This document shows, piece after piece, positions 8,052-17,092 of a DNA stretch of 64,000 nt. The notes beneath the pieces were generated by a model. It saw only the letters and a list, made by a program, of their open reading frames with translations, was not told the DNA's origin and made no database searches. Made by a program: the position numbers and the translations under genes. How positions within the stretch are numbered: the first letter of the stretch is position 1; each line of letters starts with the position of its first letter. This DNA comes from Taibaiella sp. (GTDB taxonomy: Bacteria > Bacteroidota > Bacteroidia > Chitinophagales > Chitinophagaceae), in assembly GCA_016786705.1 (NCBI GenBank), contig JAEUVV010000011.1, forward strand, positions 186,001-250,000. Reading direction: 5' to 3'.

Positions 8052-11000
8052 ATGAAAAAAATCAACACGATCTGGCAGCGAACGAAAGCCCTTATGGGTA
8101 TAGTTTCAATGCTTATGCTTTCCCAGACTGTAACACAGGCGCAATGCCTCACAGGAACGCAGTACCCTTCCAATACCATCACACCGGTCTGTAACGGGGT
8201 TACCTTTACACAAATAGCTCCCAATAACTATGCCGGGGAGTATGCAGTGGTTACTGTTACCAGCGGCGAAACCTACCAGTTTACAAGCAGCATAGCTACT
8301 GATTACATTACCATAAGTACCAATGGAGGCACTTCCGCTGCAGCTCATGGCGTACAACCTTTAACATGGGTAGCTACAACTACTGGAGATGTAAGAGTTT
8401 ACTTCCATACCAATGCAGCTTGCGGTACTCAAAATACCAACCGTGCAACAGCGGTAAAATGCGGAGTGCCGCCATCCTGCCTGCCGCCTGCACCTACCAC
8501 CACTACGGCTATTACTCACAATACTGCAACCTTAAACTGGACGGCTCCTGCTACCGCTCCGGCAAATGGTTATGAATATTATTACAGTACAACCAACACC
8601 GCGCCTACAGCAAGCACCACCCCTTCCGGGTCTGTTGGCGCCGGTGTATTAACCGCGAATATAGGCTCGCTGACTCAGGGCACTACCTATTATGCCTGGG
8701 TTAGAGCTGTATGCTCTTCTTCGGACAAAAGCCCCTGGATGGCTGCTTCAAGTTTCACCACAGAGTACTTGTCTCCTGCCCCCTGGACTGAAGGATTTTC
8801 CGGCAGCAATACTCCGGCCGGTTTTACTTTTCCTACCTACTGGTATTCCGGAACGACAACAGGTATAAACGGTAATCCGGGCAACGCTTTAATTGCTAAT
8901 TTATATAGCTTTGCAACCACGGCAAACTTCAGCACTCTTAATGTAGGCCCCCTACCGGCCGGCTCTTTCCTGCAGTTTGATTATAAGAATGCAGACTACA
9001 ATGCAACTACAGCACCTCCTGCAGGTGCAGGCTATATTAAAATATATGTCTCTACCAACTATGGCAGTACTTACACACAGATTGATTCATTTTCAACATT
9101 GACTACAACTGCCTGGACACCAAAATCACTGTCTTTGTCAGCATATACCGGTCAAAATGTAAAGATCAGGGTGATTGGCACCTGGGTTTCCGGCGATTAT
9201 AATATCGCTTTCGATAACTTATTTATCGGCGTTCCGCCTACCTGTGCTACTCCCGGTGTAACCAGCAACAGCAATATTACTTTAAACTCGGCAAGCATCA
9301 ACTGGACAGCTCCGGTAAATGCTCCGGCAAACGGCTATGAGTATTATTATAACACTGCACCTACCAACCCTACAGCATCCACTACACCAAGCGGTAGTGT
9401 TGGTGCAGGTGTGCTGACAGCTCCTCTATCCAGCTTGGCTGCAAATACCTGGTACTATTTCTGGGTACGTTCTATTTGTAGCTCATCAGACAAAAGCGCC
9501 TGGACGGCCAGAGATTCTTTCTTTACCGGCACCTGTGTTCCTAACGGATTAACCACCAGCACATCTTACTATGTAAGCAGCATGACTACTGCTGGTGCAA
9601 TCGGCAATATCAACTATACCGCTACTTCAGGTATTCCTTATGTAAATAACACGGCAACTATACTGCAAACATACGCAGGCAACAGCTTTAGCTGTTATAT
9701 GGAAGCCAGCGCAGGAACCAATTATTTCTACATATGGGTTGACTGGAACAATGACCTTGATTTTAGTGACCCTGGTGAGACTATTTTAGCAACAACTACT
9801 TATACCAGTAATGTAACACACACGATGAATATTCCGGCAGGAACTACAGCGGGTAATTACAGAATGAGAGTAGCTAACTCATGGAGTGGCAATATTACCG
9901 CCTGCGGTCCTGCAGACTACGGTAACTACATCGACTTTACGCTACAGGTAGCCGCACCGCCAAGCTGTGCAGCCCCAACGGCTGTAGCTAATACTGCTAC
10001 CACAAATGTTTCCGGCACCATTACCTGGACAGCTCCGGCTACTGCACCTGCCAATGGTTATGAATACTATCACAGCACTTCCAATACCGCACCTGCAAAT
10101 ACCGCAACAGCTACAGGAAGTGTAGGAGCTGGTGTAACAACAGCTACTATCCCATCTCTCGCTCCTAATACCACTTACTATGTATGGGTAAGATCTGTAT
10201 GTGGCAGCTCTGATAAGAGCAACTGGTCTACTGCTGCAACCTTCACCACACAAGTACTGGTACCTACAAACTGGCTGGAAGAGTTCAATACTACTGCAAC
10301 GCCAGCAGGATTTAATATTTCGGGCTGGACTATCGGTACTGCCGGCAGCTTTGGTACTTCACCGGCGAACTACCTGTACAAGAACCAATATTCTTCCGCA
10401 ACAGCCTATGGCGAATTCAGTACCTTAAATGTGGGTGCGATTGCTGCTACAGATATTTTGAAATTTAGGTACAGGGCTGCACATTACTATTCTCCTTACC
10501 CTGCACCACTTGCCGGCGCAGGATACTTCAAAGTATTTATCTCAACAAACTTTGGTACAAGTTATACCCAATTAGACTCTTTACCGCTTCCTGCAGTTAA
10601 TGGATGGGATTCTCTGACTTACCCTCTTAACGCTTATGTCGGACAAAACGTAAAAGTTAAAATCCAATCTTACTGGAGCAGTACAGTTGCCGACGATTAT
10701 AACATCGCTTTTGATAATTTCTTTATCGGTACACCGCCATGTACTCCTCCTACTGTAAATATCGGGGCAGATACGAGTATCTGTTCAGGAACTACGCTTA
10801 CCCTAAATGCCGGTAATGCTACAGGTCTAACCTATAGCTGGAATACAGGCGCAACTACCTCCAGCATAAATGTTACCACAGCAGGTACTTACTCTGTTTC
10901 TGTATCTAACGGAACCTGCGCAGCAAGCGATACTATTATTGTTGGCCTTACGCAAACTCCTATTGTAAACCTTGGTCCGGATACAACAGTATGTACTGCC

Positions 11001-11678
11001 ACATCTTATACGCTGGATGCCGGTGCCGGTCCTAACTATACTTATTTATGGAATACTGGTAATATCCAACAACAAATAGATGTGACTACTGACGGACAAT
11101 ATCACGTAACGGTAACCAACGGAACTTGTGTTGCCAGCGATACTGTAAATGTAAACTTTAGTACAATGCCTGCTGTAAATGGTATTACTGCTACCGGTAA
11201 CCCATCTCCTACTTTTAACTTTGAAGCTAATGGTGCCAGCAATGCGGCCACTTATACCTGGGATTTTGGTCATAACGGAGCTACAGCCTCTGGCGCTACA
11301 GCAACCTATACCTACCCTTCACTGGCAACGGCAGCTACCTACACGGTGACCCTTACTGTTACCAATGAATGCGGATCAGCAAGTGTAACTACAGTTGTTA
11401 CCGTAAATCCGGTTTCTGTTAAAGAGTTACAATTAGATGAAAAAGCCTTAAAACTATTCCCTAACCCGGGCAGCCATACAGTGAAACTGATCAATGAAAG
11501 CAATTTCAAAATGAAGCAGATCGTACTGACCAATATCCTTGGACAGACTGTAGCCAACATCCCTGTTCATAACAATACACAATCTATTAACCTGAGTAAA
11601 TTACCTTCCGGCCTGTATCATGTACGGATCGAATTTGAAGAAGGTACTGTGATCAGGAAACTGGAAGTTATTAAATAA
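8052..11678 (+). CDS. Giant modular secreted protein (Fn3, choice-of-anchor J/MAM-like, GEVED-like, PKD) with type A T9SS sorting domain
   Basis: 1208 residues with a signal peptide ending near TQAQ. Three similar fibronectin type III modules (about residues 143-235, 395-485 and 640-730) share the segment NGYEYYxSTxNTAP and WTAPxxAPANGYEYY. Two choice-of-anchor J (MAM-like) modules follow the first and third Fn3 (about 240-395 and 735-895), both containing FDNxFIG near their ends. Between them a GEVED-like module has WVDWNNDLDFSDPGE. Then come two VN(I/L)GxDT modules, a PKD module (WDFG) and a type A sorting domain (KLFPNPGSHTVKLIN ... GLYHVRIEFEEG). Its last ~75 residues closely resemble those of the protein at 2976, so the pair are likely related T9SS cargo. 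A role in adhesion or in binding extracellular polymer is inferred; no enzyme motif was found. Confidence 0.85.
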   Translation: MKKINTIWQRTKALMGIVSMLMLSQTVTQAQCLTGTQYPSNTITPVCNGVTFTQIAPNNYAGEYAVVTVTSGETYQFTSSIATDYITISTNGGTSAAAHGVQPLTWVATTTGDVRVYFHTNAACGTQNTNRATAVKCGVPPSCLPPAPTTTTAITHNTATLNWTAPATAPANGYEYYYSTTNTAPTASTTPSGSVGAGVLTANIGSLTQGTTYYAWVRAVCSSSDKSPWMAASSFTTEYLSPAPWTEGFSGSNTPAGFTFPTYWYSGTTTGINGNPGNALIANLYSFATTANFSTLNVGPLPAGSFLQFDYKNADYNATTAPPAGAGYIKIYVSTNYGSTYTQIDSFSTLTTTAWTPKSLSLSAYTGQNVKIRVIGTWVSGDYNIAFDNLFIGVPPTCATPGVTSNSNITLNSASINWTAPVNAPANGYEYYYNTAPTNPTASTTPSGSVGAGVLTAPLSSLAANTWYYFWVRSICSSSDKSAWTARDSFFTGTCVPNGLTTSTSYYVSSMTTAGAIGNINYTATSGIPYVNNTATILQTYAGNSFSCYMEASAGTNYFYIWVDWNNDLDFSDPGETILATTTYTSNVTHTMNIPAGTTAGNYRMRVANSWSGNITACGPADYGNYIDFTLQVAAPPSCAAPTAVANTATTNVSGTITWTAPATAPANGYEYYHSTSNTAPANTATATGSVGAGVTTATIPSLAPNTTYYVWVRSVCGSSDKSNWSTAATFTTQVLVPTNWLEEFNTTATPAGFNISGWTIGTAGSFGTSPANYLYKNQYSSATAYGEFSTLNVGAIAATDILKFRYRAAHYYSPYPAPLAGAGYFKVFISTNFGTSYTQLDSLPLPAVNGWDSLTYPLNAYVGQNVKVKIQSYWSSTVADDYNIAFDNFFIGTPPCTPPTVNIGADTSICSGTTLTLNAGNATGLTYSWNTGATTSSINVTTAGTYSVSVSNGTCAASDTIIVGLTQTPIVNLGPDTTVCTATSYTLDAGAGPNYTYLWNTGNIQQQIDVTTDGQYHVTVTNGTCVASDTVNVNFSTMPAVNGITATGNPSPTFNFEANGASNAATYTWDFGHNGATASGATATYTYPSLATAATYTVTLTVTNECGSASVTTVVTVNPVSVKELQLDEKALKLFPNPGSHTVKLINESNFKMKQIVLTNILGQTVANIPVHNNTQSINLSKLPSGLYHVRIEFEEGTVIRKLEVIK

Positions 11679-11693
11679 ACGCTTCCGTTTCTT

Positions 11694-11738
11694 GCACATA
11701 AAAATAGCCGCTCCTTGTGAGCGGCTATTTTTATGTGC
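11694..11738. terminator. Bidirectional terminator, perfect 20-bp arms
   Basis: Arms at 11694-11713 and 11719-11738 are exact reverse complements around a 5-nt loop (CTTGT); each arm has an A- or T-rich outer part and a GC-rich inner part (AGCCGCTC/GAGCGGCT). It sits between convergent genes, 15 bp after one stop and 9 bp from the other, so it can serve both strands. Confidence 0.92.
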
Positions 11739-11747
11739 GATATAACC

Positions 11748-12602
11748 TTACTGGTTATCGATATATTCTTTAAAGGTCAGGCCGGGACGATCTTTCAACT
11801 CGTAAACGAATTGCCGCATTGCTTCGGCCCATTCATCCGCTGACCTGCTTTTATCAAATACTTCAGCAGGTATAGGCTTTCCGAACACAATATGCGTGGC
11901 ATTGTTGCGCAGCTTATACAATTCATTGACGAGATAAAGCATTTCAATATTAGCCTTTATACCGATCAACTTCCTGAAGTTACTGAACCGGTAAAAAAAA
12001 GGGCTTAGCTGACCATTCACCAGTACCGGCACAACGGGTTGCTGATATTGCACCGCTTTTTTAATAAAACTGCGGTTCCACTTCAGGTCCTGGATCTTCC
12101 CGTCGATCTTACGGCTTACTAAACCGGCAGGAAATATCATCGTTACCCCATCTGAGGCGTATACTTCATCAATGCGCCGAAGGTTCTGCCCGGAAGTAGC
12201 ACCTACTTTATTTACAGGGACGAATAACTTGCCGAAGTTCACTAACTGGGTAAGGATATCATTTACCAGGAAGCTAAGGTCTTTGCGTACGCTACCCACT
12301 ATCTGTAACAAAGCCATGCCATCAATACCCCCTAAAGGATGGTTGGAGGCAATGATACAGGCTCCCGAACGCGGAACATTTTCAAGGCCGGAAAAGGTAA
12401 TTTTGGCCGACACTTCTTTTAAGGCCGCATCCAGGTAGTCAAATTCAAATTTATCATGGTTCGCGTTTTCAAAACGATTCACATCGTCTTCGTGGACCAC
12501 ACGCTTGATGTAGTTGATCAGGAATTTAGGCGTCCATTTGTAAGCTCCCGGGTTTTTCTCCTTAAATATCTGCTCTATATCTATATACTTCTTCTCTGCC
12601 AT
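11748..12602 (-). CDS. PlsC-like 1-acyl-glycerol-3-phosphate (lysophospholipid) acyltransferase
   Basis: 284 residues. The acyltransferase motif I is present as NHPLGGIDG (H-x4-D form, about residue 86), and the later FPAG motif (about 156-159, followed by LVSRKIDG) corresponds to the phosphate/glycerol-binding block. There is no obvious long N-terminal membrane segment, so association with the membrane would be peripheral. Family knowledge gives transfer of an acyl chain from acyl-ACP or acyl-CoA to a lysophospholipid or a lyso-aminolipid; the exact acceptor cannot be read from sequence. In this phylum some members act on glycine or ornithine lipids, which is an alternative. The stop of the upstream DoxX-thioredoxin gene is 7 bp from its start, suggesting cotranscription. 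Confidence 0.8.
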   Translation of the reverse strand: MAEKKYIDIEQIFKEKNPGAYKWTPKFLINYIKRVVHEDDVNRFENANHDKFEFDYLDAALKEVSAKITFSGLENVPRSGACIIASNHPLGGIDGMALLQIVGSVRKDLSFLVNDILTQLVNFGKLFVPVNKVGATSGQNLRRIDEVYASDGVTMIFPAGLVSRKIDGKIQDLKWNRSFIKKAVQYQQPVVPVLVNGQLSPFFYRFSNFRKLIGIKANIEMLYLVNELYKLRNNATHIVFGKPIPAEVFDKSRSADEWAEAMRQFVYELKDRPGLTFKEYIDNQ

Positions 12603-12609
12603 TGCCCAC

Positions 12610-13545
12610 TTAATTTTTCCGGTTCAACCAAAGCTCTATCTCTTTCGCATTTAACTCGCTTACCCCTGGCTTACGAATGATCTTACCGTCTTCGATCCAA
12701 TACAGCGCCGGAACACTACCACCGGATAATTCTATAAAATCTTTATTGTCTATGAAACTATAAGGCAGGCCTTCAAAGTTGGATTCTTTTATAAAATTAT
12801 CCAGCATTTCTGTCCTTAAAGAATCCCGTTGTACATCCCCGAAGAGTACATAGATAGGCATGTCCGGGTTTTCTTTTTTCAACTTACTTAATTCTTCTCC
12901 TGCTACCATACAGTGAGAACAGGTAAGGCTCAGGAATGCCACGAAGTGCTTTCCTTTCCGGAGGTCTTCTTTAGGTATACGATGGGCCTCTGTTGCCTGG
13001 TATACTTTCTCTATTTTCAATACTTTTGTTTGGTAAGGAAACATGATAAAAGGAACACTAACCAGGGCCGCCAGCAATAGAGTTGCCACCCAATGCTGCG
13101 TATTACTATTATTACGCCTTGCACCTTTCCATATTATACCCAGCAGGACAAGCAAAACCAGGTTTTTCAAAATAGATTGCAAAGGCGGCATATAAAAACG
13201 ATCGCCCATACAGCCGCAATTCACATCGTTGCCCATGCGGGCATACAAGATCGCCAGGTGCACCGTAAATGCGACGGTCATCGCAAAAGCCATTTTAATA
13301 ACCCACTTACCTTTTCCAAAAATATTGGCCAATAGCAGCAGGCCAAGACCGGCCTCTAAACCCACAAAAAAGCGGGCCCAGTAAGCCGAAGCAAAATCTG
13401 AAAAGCCCAATTGGGACTTAAGGGTAAACTCAAAGCTCTCTATAGGCAATATTTTGGTGATGGCAGAAAAGATAAAAAAACTTCCTACCAGTGCTGAAAT
13501 GATAAAGTTTAAAACAGAGTCTTTTTTTTGTGTCGTAGTACTCAT
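12610..13545 (-). CDS. DoxX/MauE-like membrane domain fused to a thioredoxin-like domain
   Basis: The start at 13545 (311 residues) is preferred over 13566, because the extra seven residues add nothing recognisable and the protein then begins MSTTTQKKDSVLN just before the first membrane helix. The N-terminal half has four hydrophobic helices (starting ISALVGSFFIFSAITKILP) and resembles the DoxX/MauE membrane family. The C-terminal half is thioredoxin-like with the redox motif CSHC (about residues 207-210). Together these suggest an inner-membrane thiol-disulfide system moving reducing equivalents to the periplasm, as suggested for DoxX-like partners of thioredoxins; that role is inference. 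It precedes the acyltransferase gene by 7 bp in the same direction. Confidence 0.75.
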   Translation of the reverse strand: MSTTTQKKDSVLNFIISALVGSFFIFSAITKILPIESFEFTLKSQLGFSDFASAYWARFFVGLEAGLGLLLLANIFGKGKWVIKMAFAMTVAFTVHLAILYARMGNDVNCGCMGDRFYMPPLQSILKNLVLLVLLGIIWKGARRNNSNTQHWVATLLLAALVSVPFIMFPYQTKVLKIEKVYQATEAHRIPKEDLRKGKHFVAFLSLTCSHCMVAGEELSKLKKENPDMPIYVLFGDVQRDSLRTEMLDNFIKESNFEGLPYSFIDNKDFIELSGGSVPALYWIEDGKIIRKPGVSELNAKEIELWLNRKN

Positions 13546-13564
13546 CCCGGAAATTTTTACCCCC

Positions 13565-13607
13565 AAAAATAAAACCGATAACCCGTTAATATGGGTATAT
13601 CGGTTTT
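13565..13607 (-). terminator. Terminator after the small lipoprotein gene
   Basis: Arms AAAACCGATA (13571-13580) and TATCGGTTTT (13598-13607), with an additional inner ACCC/GGGT pairing. On the minus strand the stem is followed by ATTTTTGGGG. It separates the lipoprotein gene from the DoxX-thioredoxin gene. Confidence 0.75.
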
Positions 13608-13628
13608 AAAATTTACTAAAATTATTGA

Positions 13629-14132
13629 TTATTCAAAGTTGAACTTACCTTCTGAAATGGTAACGCGTTCGGTATTATTGGAAACATTAGCTACCACTAC
13701 ATTAAAAGCGCCTTTGTAGGTTCCTTCTGTCTGTACATAGTAGTTTTCATTACTTAACGAATTAAAGGTAGTCGTACCACCCTGCTCATTAATCGCGACA
13801 TAGGTAATATTGGCCGCACCGGTAATATTATAACGTTTACCCCCATCATAGTTAGGAATAGTGATTACGATCTGCTGATACGCACCTGTGGCCCTGCTTT
13901 CGGCATATTTAGTACCTTGCATCACTAAGGTTTTTGTATCTGCATTATAGCTATACGACTTAGCTTCCGCTTTAAACTGTTGCCCGTCAACAAGACAGGA
14001 AAAAGTACCACTTAGAGGATTCTGCGGATCGGGAAGTTCTATACCCGGGGTGGCGCTATAATCTTTCTGACAAGCAGTAAACCCTAATCCAAGAACAACT
14101 GCTAAGGCGGTCAATTTTATGAAATATTTCAT
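13629..14132 (-). CDS. Small secreted lipoprotein of unknown function
   Basis: 167 residues. The signal peptide (MKYFIKLTALAVVLGLGFTA) ends at a lipidation cysteine (CQKD). The mature part is predicted all-beta from its alternating pattern (TFSCLVDGQQFKAEAKSYSY, GAANITYVAINEQGG, RVTISEGKFNFE). This resembles the small Bacteroidota lipoproteins grouped under DUF6252-type families, but I am not certain of the family. No catalytic motif was seen. It is flanked by its own terminator and by an AT-rich upstream region, so it is probably a single-gene unit. Confidence 0.7.
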   Translation of the reverse strand: MKYFIKLTALAVVLGLGFTACQKDYSATPGIELPDPQNPLSGTFSCLVDGQQFKAEAKSYSYNADTKTLVMQGTKYAESRATGAYQQIVITIPNYDGGKRYNITGAANITYVAINEQGGTTTFNSLSNENYYVQTEGTYKGAFNVVVANVSNNTERVTISEGKFNFE

Positions 14133-14206
14133 GGTATAACTATAATTTATACTAATTTTCGATAAGGAAGTAAAGTTAATTGTTTAGAATTAAATATCAA
14201 AACAAA

Positions 14207-15157
14207 TTAAAGATTAAAAAATGGCTTCTCTTTTGCTGCAAGAAATTCTTCCCATACACGCGCAACTATTGTTCCCGCAGGTAAAATATCATTGATCATG
14301 CTGCTTACCTGGCCTATTTCCAGCTCACCTTCATCCAGGTCCCCTTCAAACATTCCCTTTTTGGCCCGGCCCCTGCCTAATAATAATTCCAGCTCTTCCA
14401 GCGAAGCCCCCGCAGCCTCTGCCTGGAATACGCTTTCGAAAAATTTATTCTTGATCAGGCGTACCGGCGTATGCTTTTTTAAAGACAATTGAGTACCTCC
14501 CTCTTGTGTAGCGATCACGGCCTGCTTAAAGTTCATATGACTACTGGCTTCCTCGCTGGCGACAAAGCGGCTTCCGATCTGCACCCCTTCGGCACCCAAA
14601 ACCATCGCGGCATACATACTCCTTCCCGAACTAACACCGCCAGCCGCAATTAATGGGATTTCAATATTCGCCCTTACATTAGGGATCAGGCAAAATGTGG
14701 TTGTTTCTTCCCTGCCGTTATGCCCGCCGGCTTCAAAGCCCTCGGCCACGACCGCATCTACGCCGGCATCCTGGCTTTTTAAAGCGAACTTGGCGCTGGA
14801 GACCACATGCACCACTTTAATCCCTTCCGATTTAAGCATACTGGTCCAGGTTTTAGGATTACCCGCAGAGGTAAAGACAATAGGCACCCTGGCCTCGATA
14901 ATGTGTTTTACATGCTGGTCGATATCCGGGTAAAGCAAAGGCAGGTTAACGCCAAAAGGTTTATCCGTAGCCGCTTTACATTTTTCCAGGTGTTCTTTTA
15001 ATACCTCAGGATACATACTTCCCGCACCTATCAGCCCAAGGCCGCCCGCGTTACTTACTGCCGAAGCCAGCCTCCAGCCTGAAGCCCAGATCATGCCCGC
15101 CTGGATAATCGGGTACTCTATATTGAATAATTGTGTTATTCTATTTTCAAATTTCAT
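14207..15157 (-). CDS. Nitronate monooxygenase / FMN-dependent 2-nitropropane dioxygenase family (FabK-like)
   Basis: The ATG at 15157 (316 residues, MKFENRITQLFNIEYPIIQAGM) is preferred to the one at 15181: homologues begin close to this point, and the longer form would overlap the upstream gene. The IEYPIIQAGM start, the VVAEGFEAGGHNG segment with the conserved histidine (about residue 149), and GGVSSGRSMYAAMVLGAEGV, which binds FMN phosphate, identify the TIM-barrel flavoprotein family. Members oxidise alkyl nitronates (for example propionate-3-nitronate detoxification) or act as enoyl-ACP reductase FabK; sequence alone does not separate them here. It is probably cotranscribed with the nucleotidyltransferase gene that ends 4 bp upstream. 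Confidence 0.85.
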   Translation of the reverse strand: MKFENRITQLFNIEYPIIQAGMIWASGWRLASAVSNAGGLGLIGAGSMYPEVLKEHLEKCKAATDKPFGVNLPLLYPDIDQHVKHIIEARVPIVFTSAGNPKTWTSMLKSEGIKVVHVVSSAKFALKSQDAGVDAVVAEGFEAGGHNGREETTTFCLIPNVRANIEIPLIAAGGVSSGRSMYAAMVLGAEGVQIGSRFVASEEASSHMNFKQAVIATQEGGTQLSLKKHTPVRLIKNKFFESVFQAEAAGASLEELELLLGRGRAKKGMFEGDLDEGELEIGQVSSMINDILPAGTIVARVWEEFLAAKEKPFFNL

Positions 15158-15161
15158 ATAA

Positions 15162-16169
15162 TTATTGTGCTCTGTTACCAAAATCTATATCTGTATTGTC
15201 TCCTATATTCAGGCTTTGGCTCATTCCTCTTACAAAGGCATCACTGCCAATGATCGAAGACTTCAATACGACCTCTTCCAGCTTTGCATAAGAACCTATA
15301 ATCGAATTACTGACGATGGAAGCATAAATACTGGTATGCTCCCCGATAGTCACATTCGGACCTATGATCGCGTTTTCAATCACACAGTTTTCAGCAATGC
15401 TTACCGGTGGCACGATTACTGCGTTAGGGAAGCGGGCTTTAAGCGAGGAGTCCGGGACATAGGATTTCAACAAAATCGCGTTGGTCTCCAAAAGCGTTTC
15501 TTTCTTACCACAGTCAAACCAGTTATTGACCTTAAAAGCACTCATTTTCCAGCCTTTAGCAATCATCATCTGTAAGGCTTCCGTTAAGTGGTATTCATCA
15601 TCTATAGTCCCGATGCTATTTTCAATACAGTAATCAAGTGTATCAAAAAGGAGCTGTGTTTCTTTAATTTTGAAAATCCCTACCAGGGCCATGTTGGATT
15701 TTGGGATCAAAGGCTTTTCGACCAGCTTGTTGACCACATGGTTAGTCCCGATTTCCGCTACGCCAAAATTCCCGGGATTATCTACCCTTCTTACGCCCGC
15801 TTCTGAGCTGGTGCTATGCAGTACCCGGTCTATGTCAAAGTCACAAATAGTATCGCCATACATAATGATGATCTCGTCGCCCGCGACGACCTCTTTGGTC
15901 AGCCAGACCGCGTGACCAGTACCTTTCCGGTCATTTTGGTGTACAAAATGGCTTTTAAGGTCCGGGTAGGTTTTGGTAACATAATCCTGGATCTTATCGC
16001 CAAGATACCCGATCACAAAAATAAACTCGTCTACCCCGCTGTTGAGCAACTGATCGATGATGACGCTTAAAATTGTTTTCCCCGCTATCGGGATGAGGGC
16101 TTTGGGTTGAGTATAAGTGTGGGGCCGGAGCTTGGTGCCAGCACCCGCCAAAGGGATAACCGCTTTCAT
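15162..16169 (-). CDS. Sugar-1-phosphate nucleotidyltransferase with left-handed beta-helix tail
   Basis: 335 residues. The N-terminus MKAVIPLAGAGTKLRPHTYT with downstream QPKALIPIAGK is the NTP-binding signature of the RmlA/GalU/ManC superfamily. MYGDTICDFD supplies the metal-binding aspartate region. The C-terminal third (about residues 240-325) has imperfect hexapeptide repeats (AENCVIENAIIGPNVTIGEH, SNSIIGSYAKLEEVV) forming a left-handed beta-helix, so it may also act on a sugar amine or serve in oligomerisation. It makes an NDP-sugar for envelope polysaccharide; the sugar (glucose, mannose or GlcNAc) cannot be decided. The following flavoprotein gene begins 4 bp after its stop. Confidence 0.85.
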   Translation of the reverse strand: MKAVIPLAGAGTKLRPHTYTQPKALIPIAGKTILSVIIDQLLNSGVDEFIFVIGYLGDKIQDYVTKTYPDLKSHFVHQNDRKGTGHAVWLTKEVVAGDEIIIMYGDTICDFDIDRVLHSTSSEAGVRRVDNPGNFGVAEIGTNHVVNKLVEKPLIPKSNMALVGIFKIKETQLLFDTLDYCIENSIGTIDDEYHLTEALQMMIAKGWKMSAFKVNNWFDCGKKETLLETNAILLKSYVPDSSLKARFPNAVIVPPVSIAENCVIENAIIGPNVTIGEHTSIYASIVSNSIIGSYAKLEEVVLKSSIIGSDAFVRGMSQSLNIGDNTDIDFGNRAQ

Positions 16170-16329
16170 TGAAGACCATATTCTTTAGTCTCTGCAAGAT
16201 AGGAATAATTGACCGAAATCCGGTTGCTAATGTTTTTTAACAGGAAAGGCTTTTAAATTATAGGATTCCTGCTTATTTTTAGTGCAACAACAAAACAATA
16301 AATATTATTCACCCCTAAAAACTAAAAAC

Positions 16330-16593
16330 ATGAGCAATGTAATTTTCTGGATTATTTTCGGTGGTATTGCAGGCATTATTGCGAAAGCGATCATGCCCGG
16401 GAAAAATGAACCACAGGGATGTCTCTTAACGATTATCCTCGGTATTGTAGGATCACTGGTAGGCGGATGGATAGGAAAAATGCTCTGGGACGGTGATGGT
16501 ATTACCGGCCATAATATCGGCAGCTATGTGACCTCCATCGTAGGTACCTGCCTGGTCCTGTTTATTTACGGAAGATTTGCCGGCAAAAAATAG
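16330..16593 (+). CDS. GlsB/YeaQ/YmgE-family small membrane protein
   Basis: The start at 16330 gives 87 residues (MSNVIFWIIFGGIAGIIAKA) and fits the usual family size; the longer form from 16282 adds a polar stretch (MQQQNNKYYSPLKTKN) not seen in the family. Three hydrophobic segments carry the typical GGIAGIIAK, ILGIVGSLVGGWIG and SYVTSIVGTCLVLFIY. The family is called transglycosylase-associated or GlsB stress-response proteins and is thought to work in the cytoplasmic membrane; the molecular role is not established. It is a lone plus-strand gene between minus-strand neighbours. Confidence 0.85.
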   Translation: MSNVIFWIIFGGIAGIIAKAIMPGKNEPQGCLLTIILGIVGSLVGGWIGKMLWDGDGITGHNIGSYVTSIVGTCLVLFIYGRFAGKK

Positions 16594-16608
16594 ATCTTTT
16601 GAGCATCT

Positions 16609-17001
16609 TTATTGAGCATCAAACCATAGTGGCGATTGGTCATCCCAGTCGCCATTATAATTAATGAACAGCTCTGCTCCTGCTTCTATTGCACGCACCG
16701 TCCTGATCATAATGACCTGCCGCTCAAAATCCATATAATACTCGCAATTAGAGCCGAACTTATGATTGTAAAGGGAAATATAGCCCCATGCTGTACAACA
16801 TTGATCTAATGCCGGCCCCCATTCGAAGATATAGTCATGTAACTTTGTCTTGTCCAGGTGCAAACGCTCTGCGGCACTCATCACCAGTACCGGCGATATT
16901 TCTATGATCGAATCCGCTTCCAGCGGAGCACTGGTAAACACGCCCCGTCCCATATCTCCGGCTTCATCTATATACAAACAGTCTGCGATAAACAGCTCCA
17001 T
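16609..17001 (-). CDS. SET-domain protein
   Basis: 130 residues, almost entirely a compact SET domain. It shows GRGVFTSAPLEADSIIEISP (the N-SET strand with G-x-G), YNHKFGSNCEYYMDF (replacing the usual NHxxxPN) and ELFINYNGDW near the C-terminus (the conserved NY). SET proteins use S-adenosylmethionine to methylate lysine. Bacterial members of this short type are widespread in Bacteroidota but their substrates are mostly unknown. It lies downstream of clpX on the same strand with a 91-bp gap containing a weak hairpin, so independent transcription is possible. Confidence 0.8.
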   Translation of the reverse strand: MELFIADCLYIDEAGDMGRGVFTSAPLEADSIIEISPVLVMSAAERLHLDKTKLHDYIFEWGPALDQCCTAWGYISLYNHKFGSNCEYYMDFERQVIMIRTVRAIEAGAELFINYNGDWDDQSPLWFDAQ

Positions 17002-17031
17002 ACCTTACACTCAATTATTTAGTAAAACTTC

Positions 17032-17059
17032 AATTGCCCCTGCGATAGCAGAGGCAATT
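17032..17059 (-). terminator. Possible terminator after clpX
   Basis: Imperfect stem AATTGCC-C-CTGC / GCAG-A-GGCAATT around a GATA loop, 33 bp after the clpX stop. The T run on the minus strand is short (GAAGTTTTAC), so termination may be weak. Confidence 0.4.
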
Positions 17060-17092
17060 AATGATAATTTTCAAACCTGGCCTAAGCCTTTT

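Noticed and set aside
8500..10250. Similar DNA blocks in the gene at 8052, considered as mobile or CRISPR-like repeats
   Set aside because: They are codon-aligned fibronectin type III modules within one reading frame, with no uniform repeat length or spacers.
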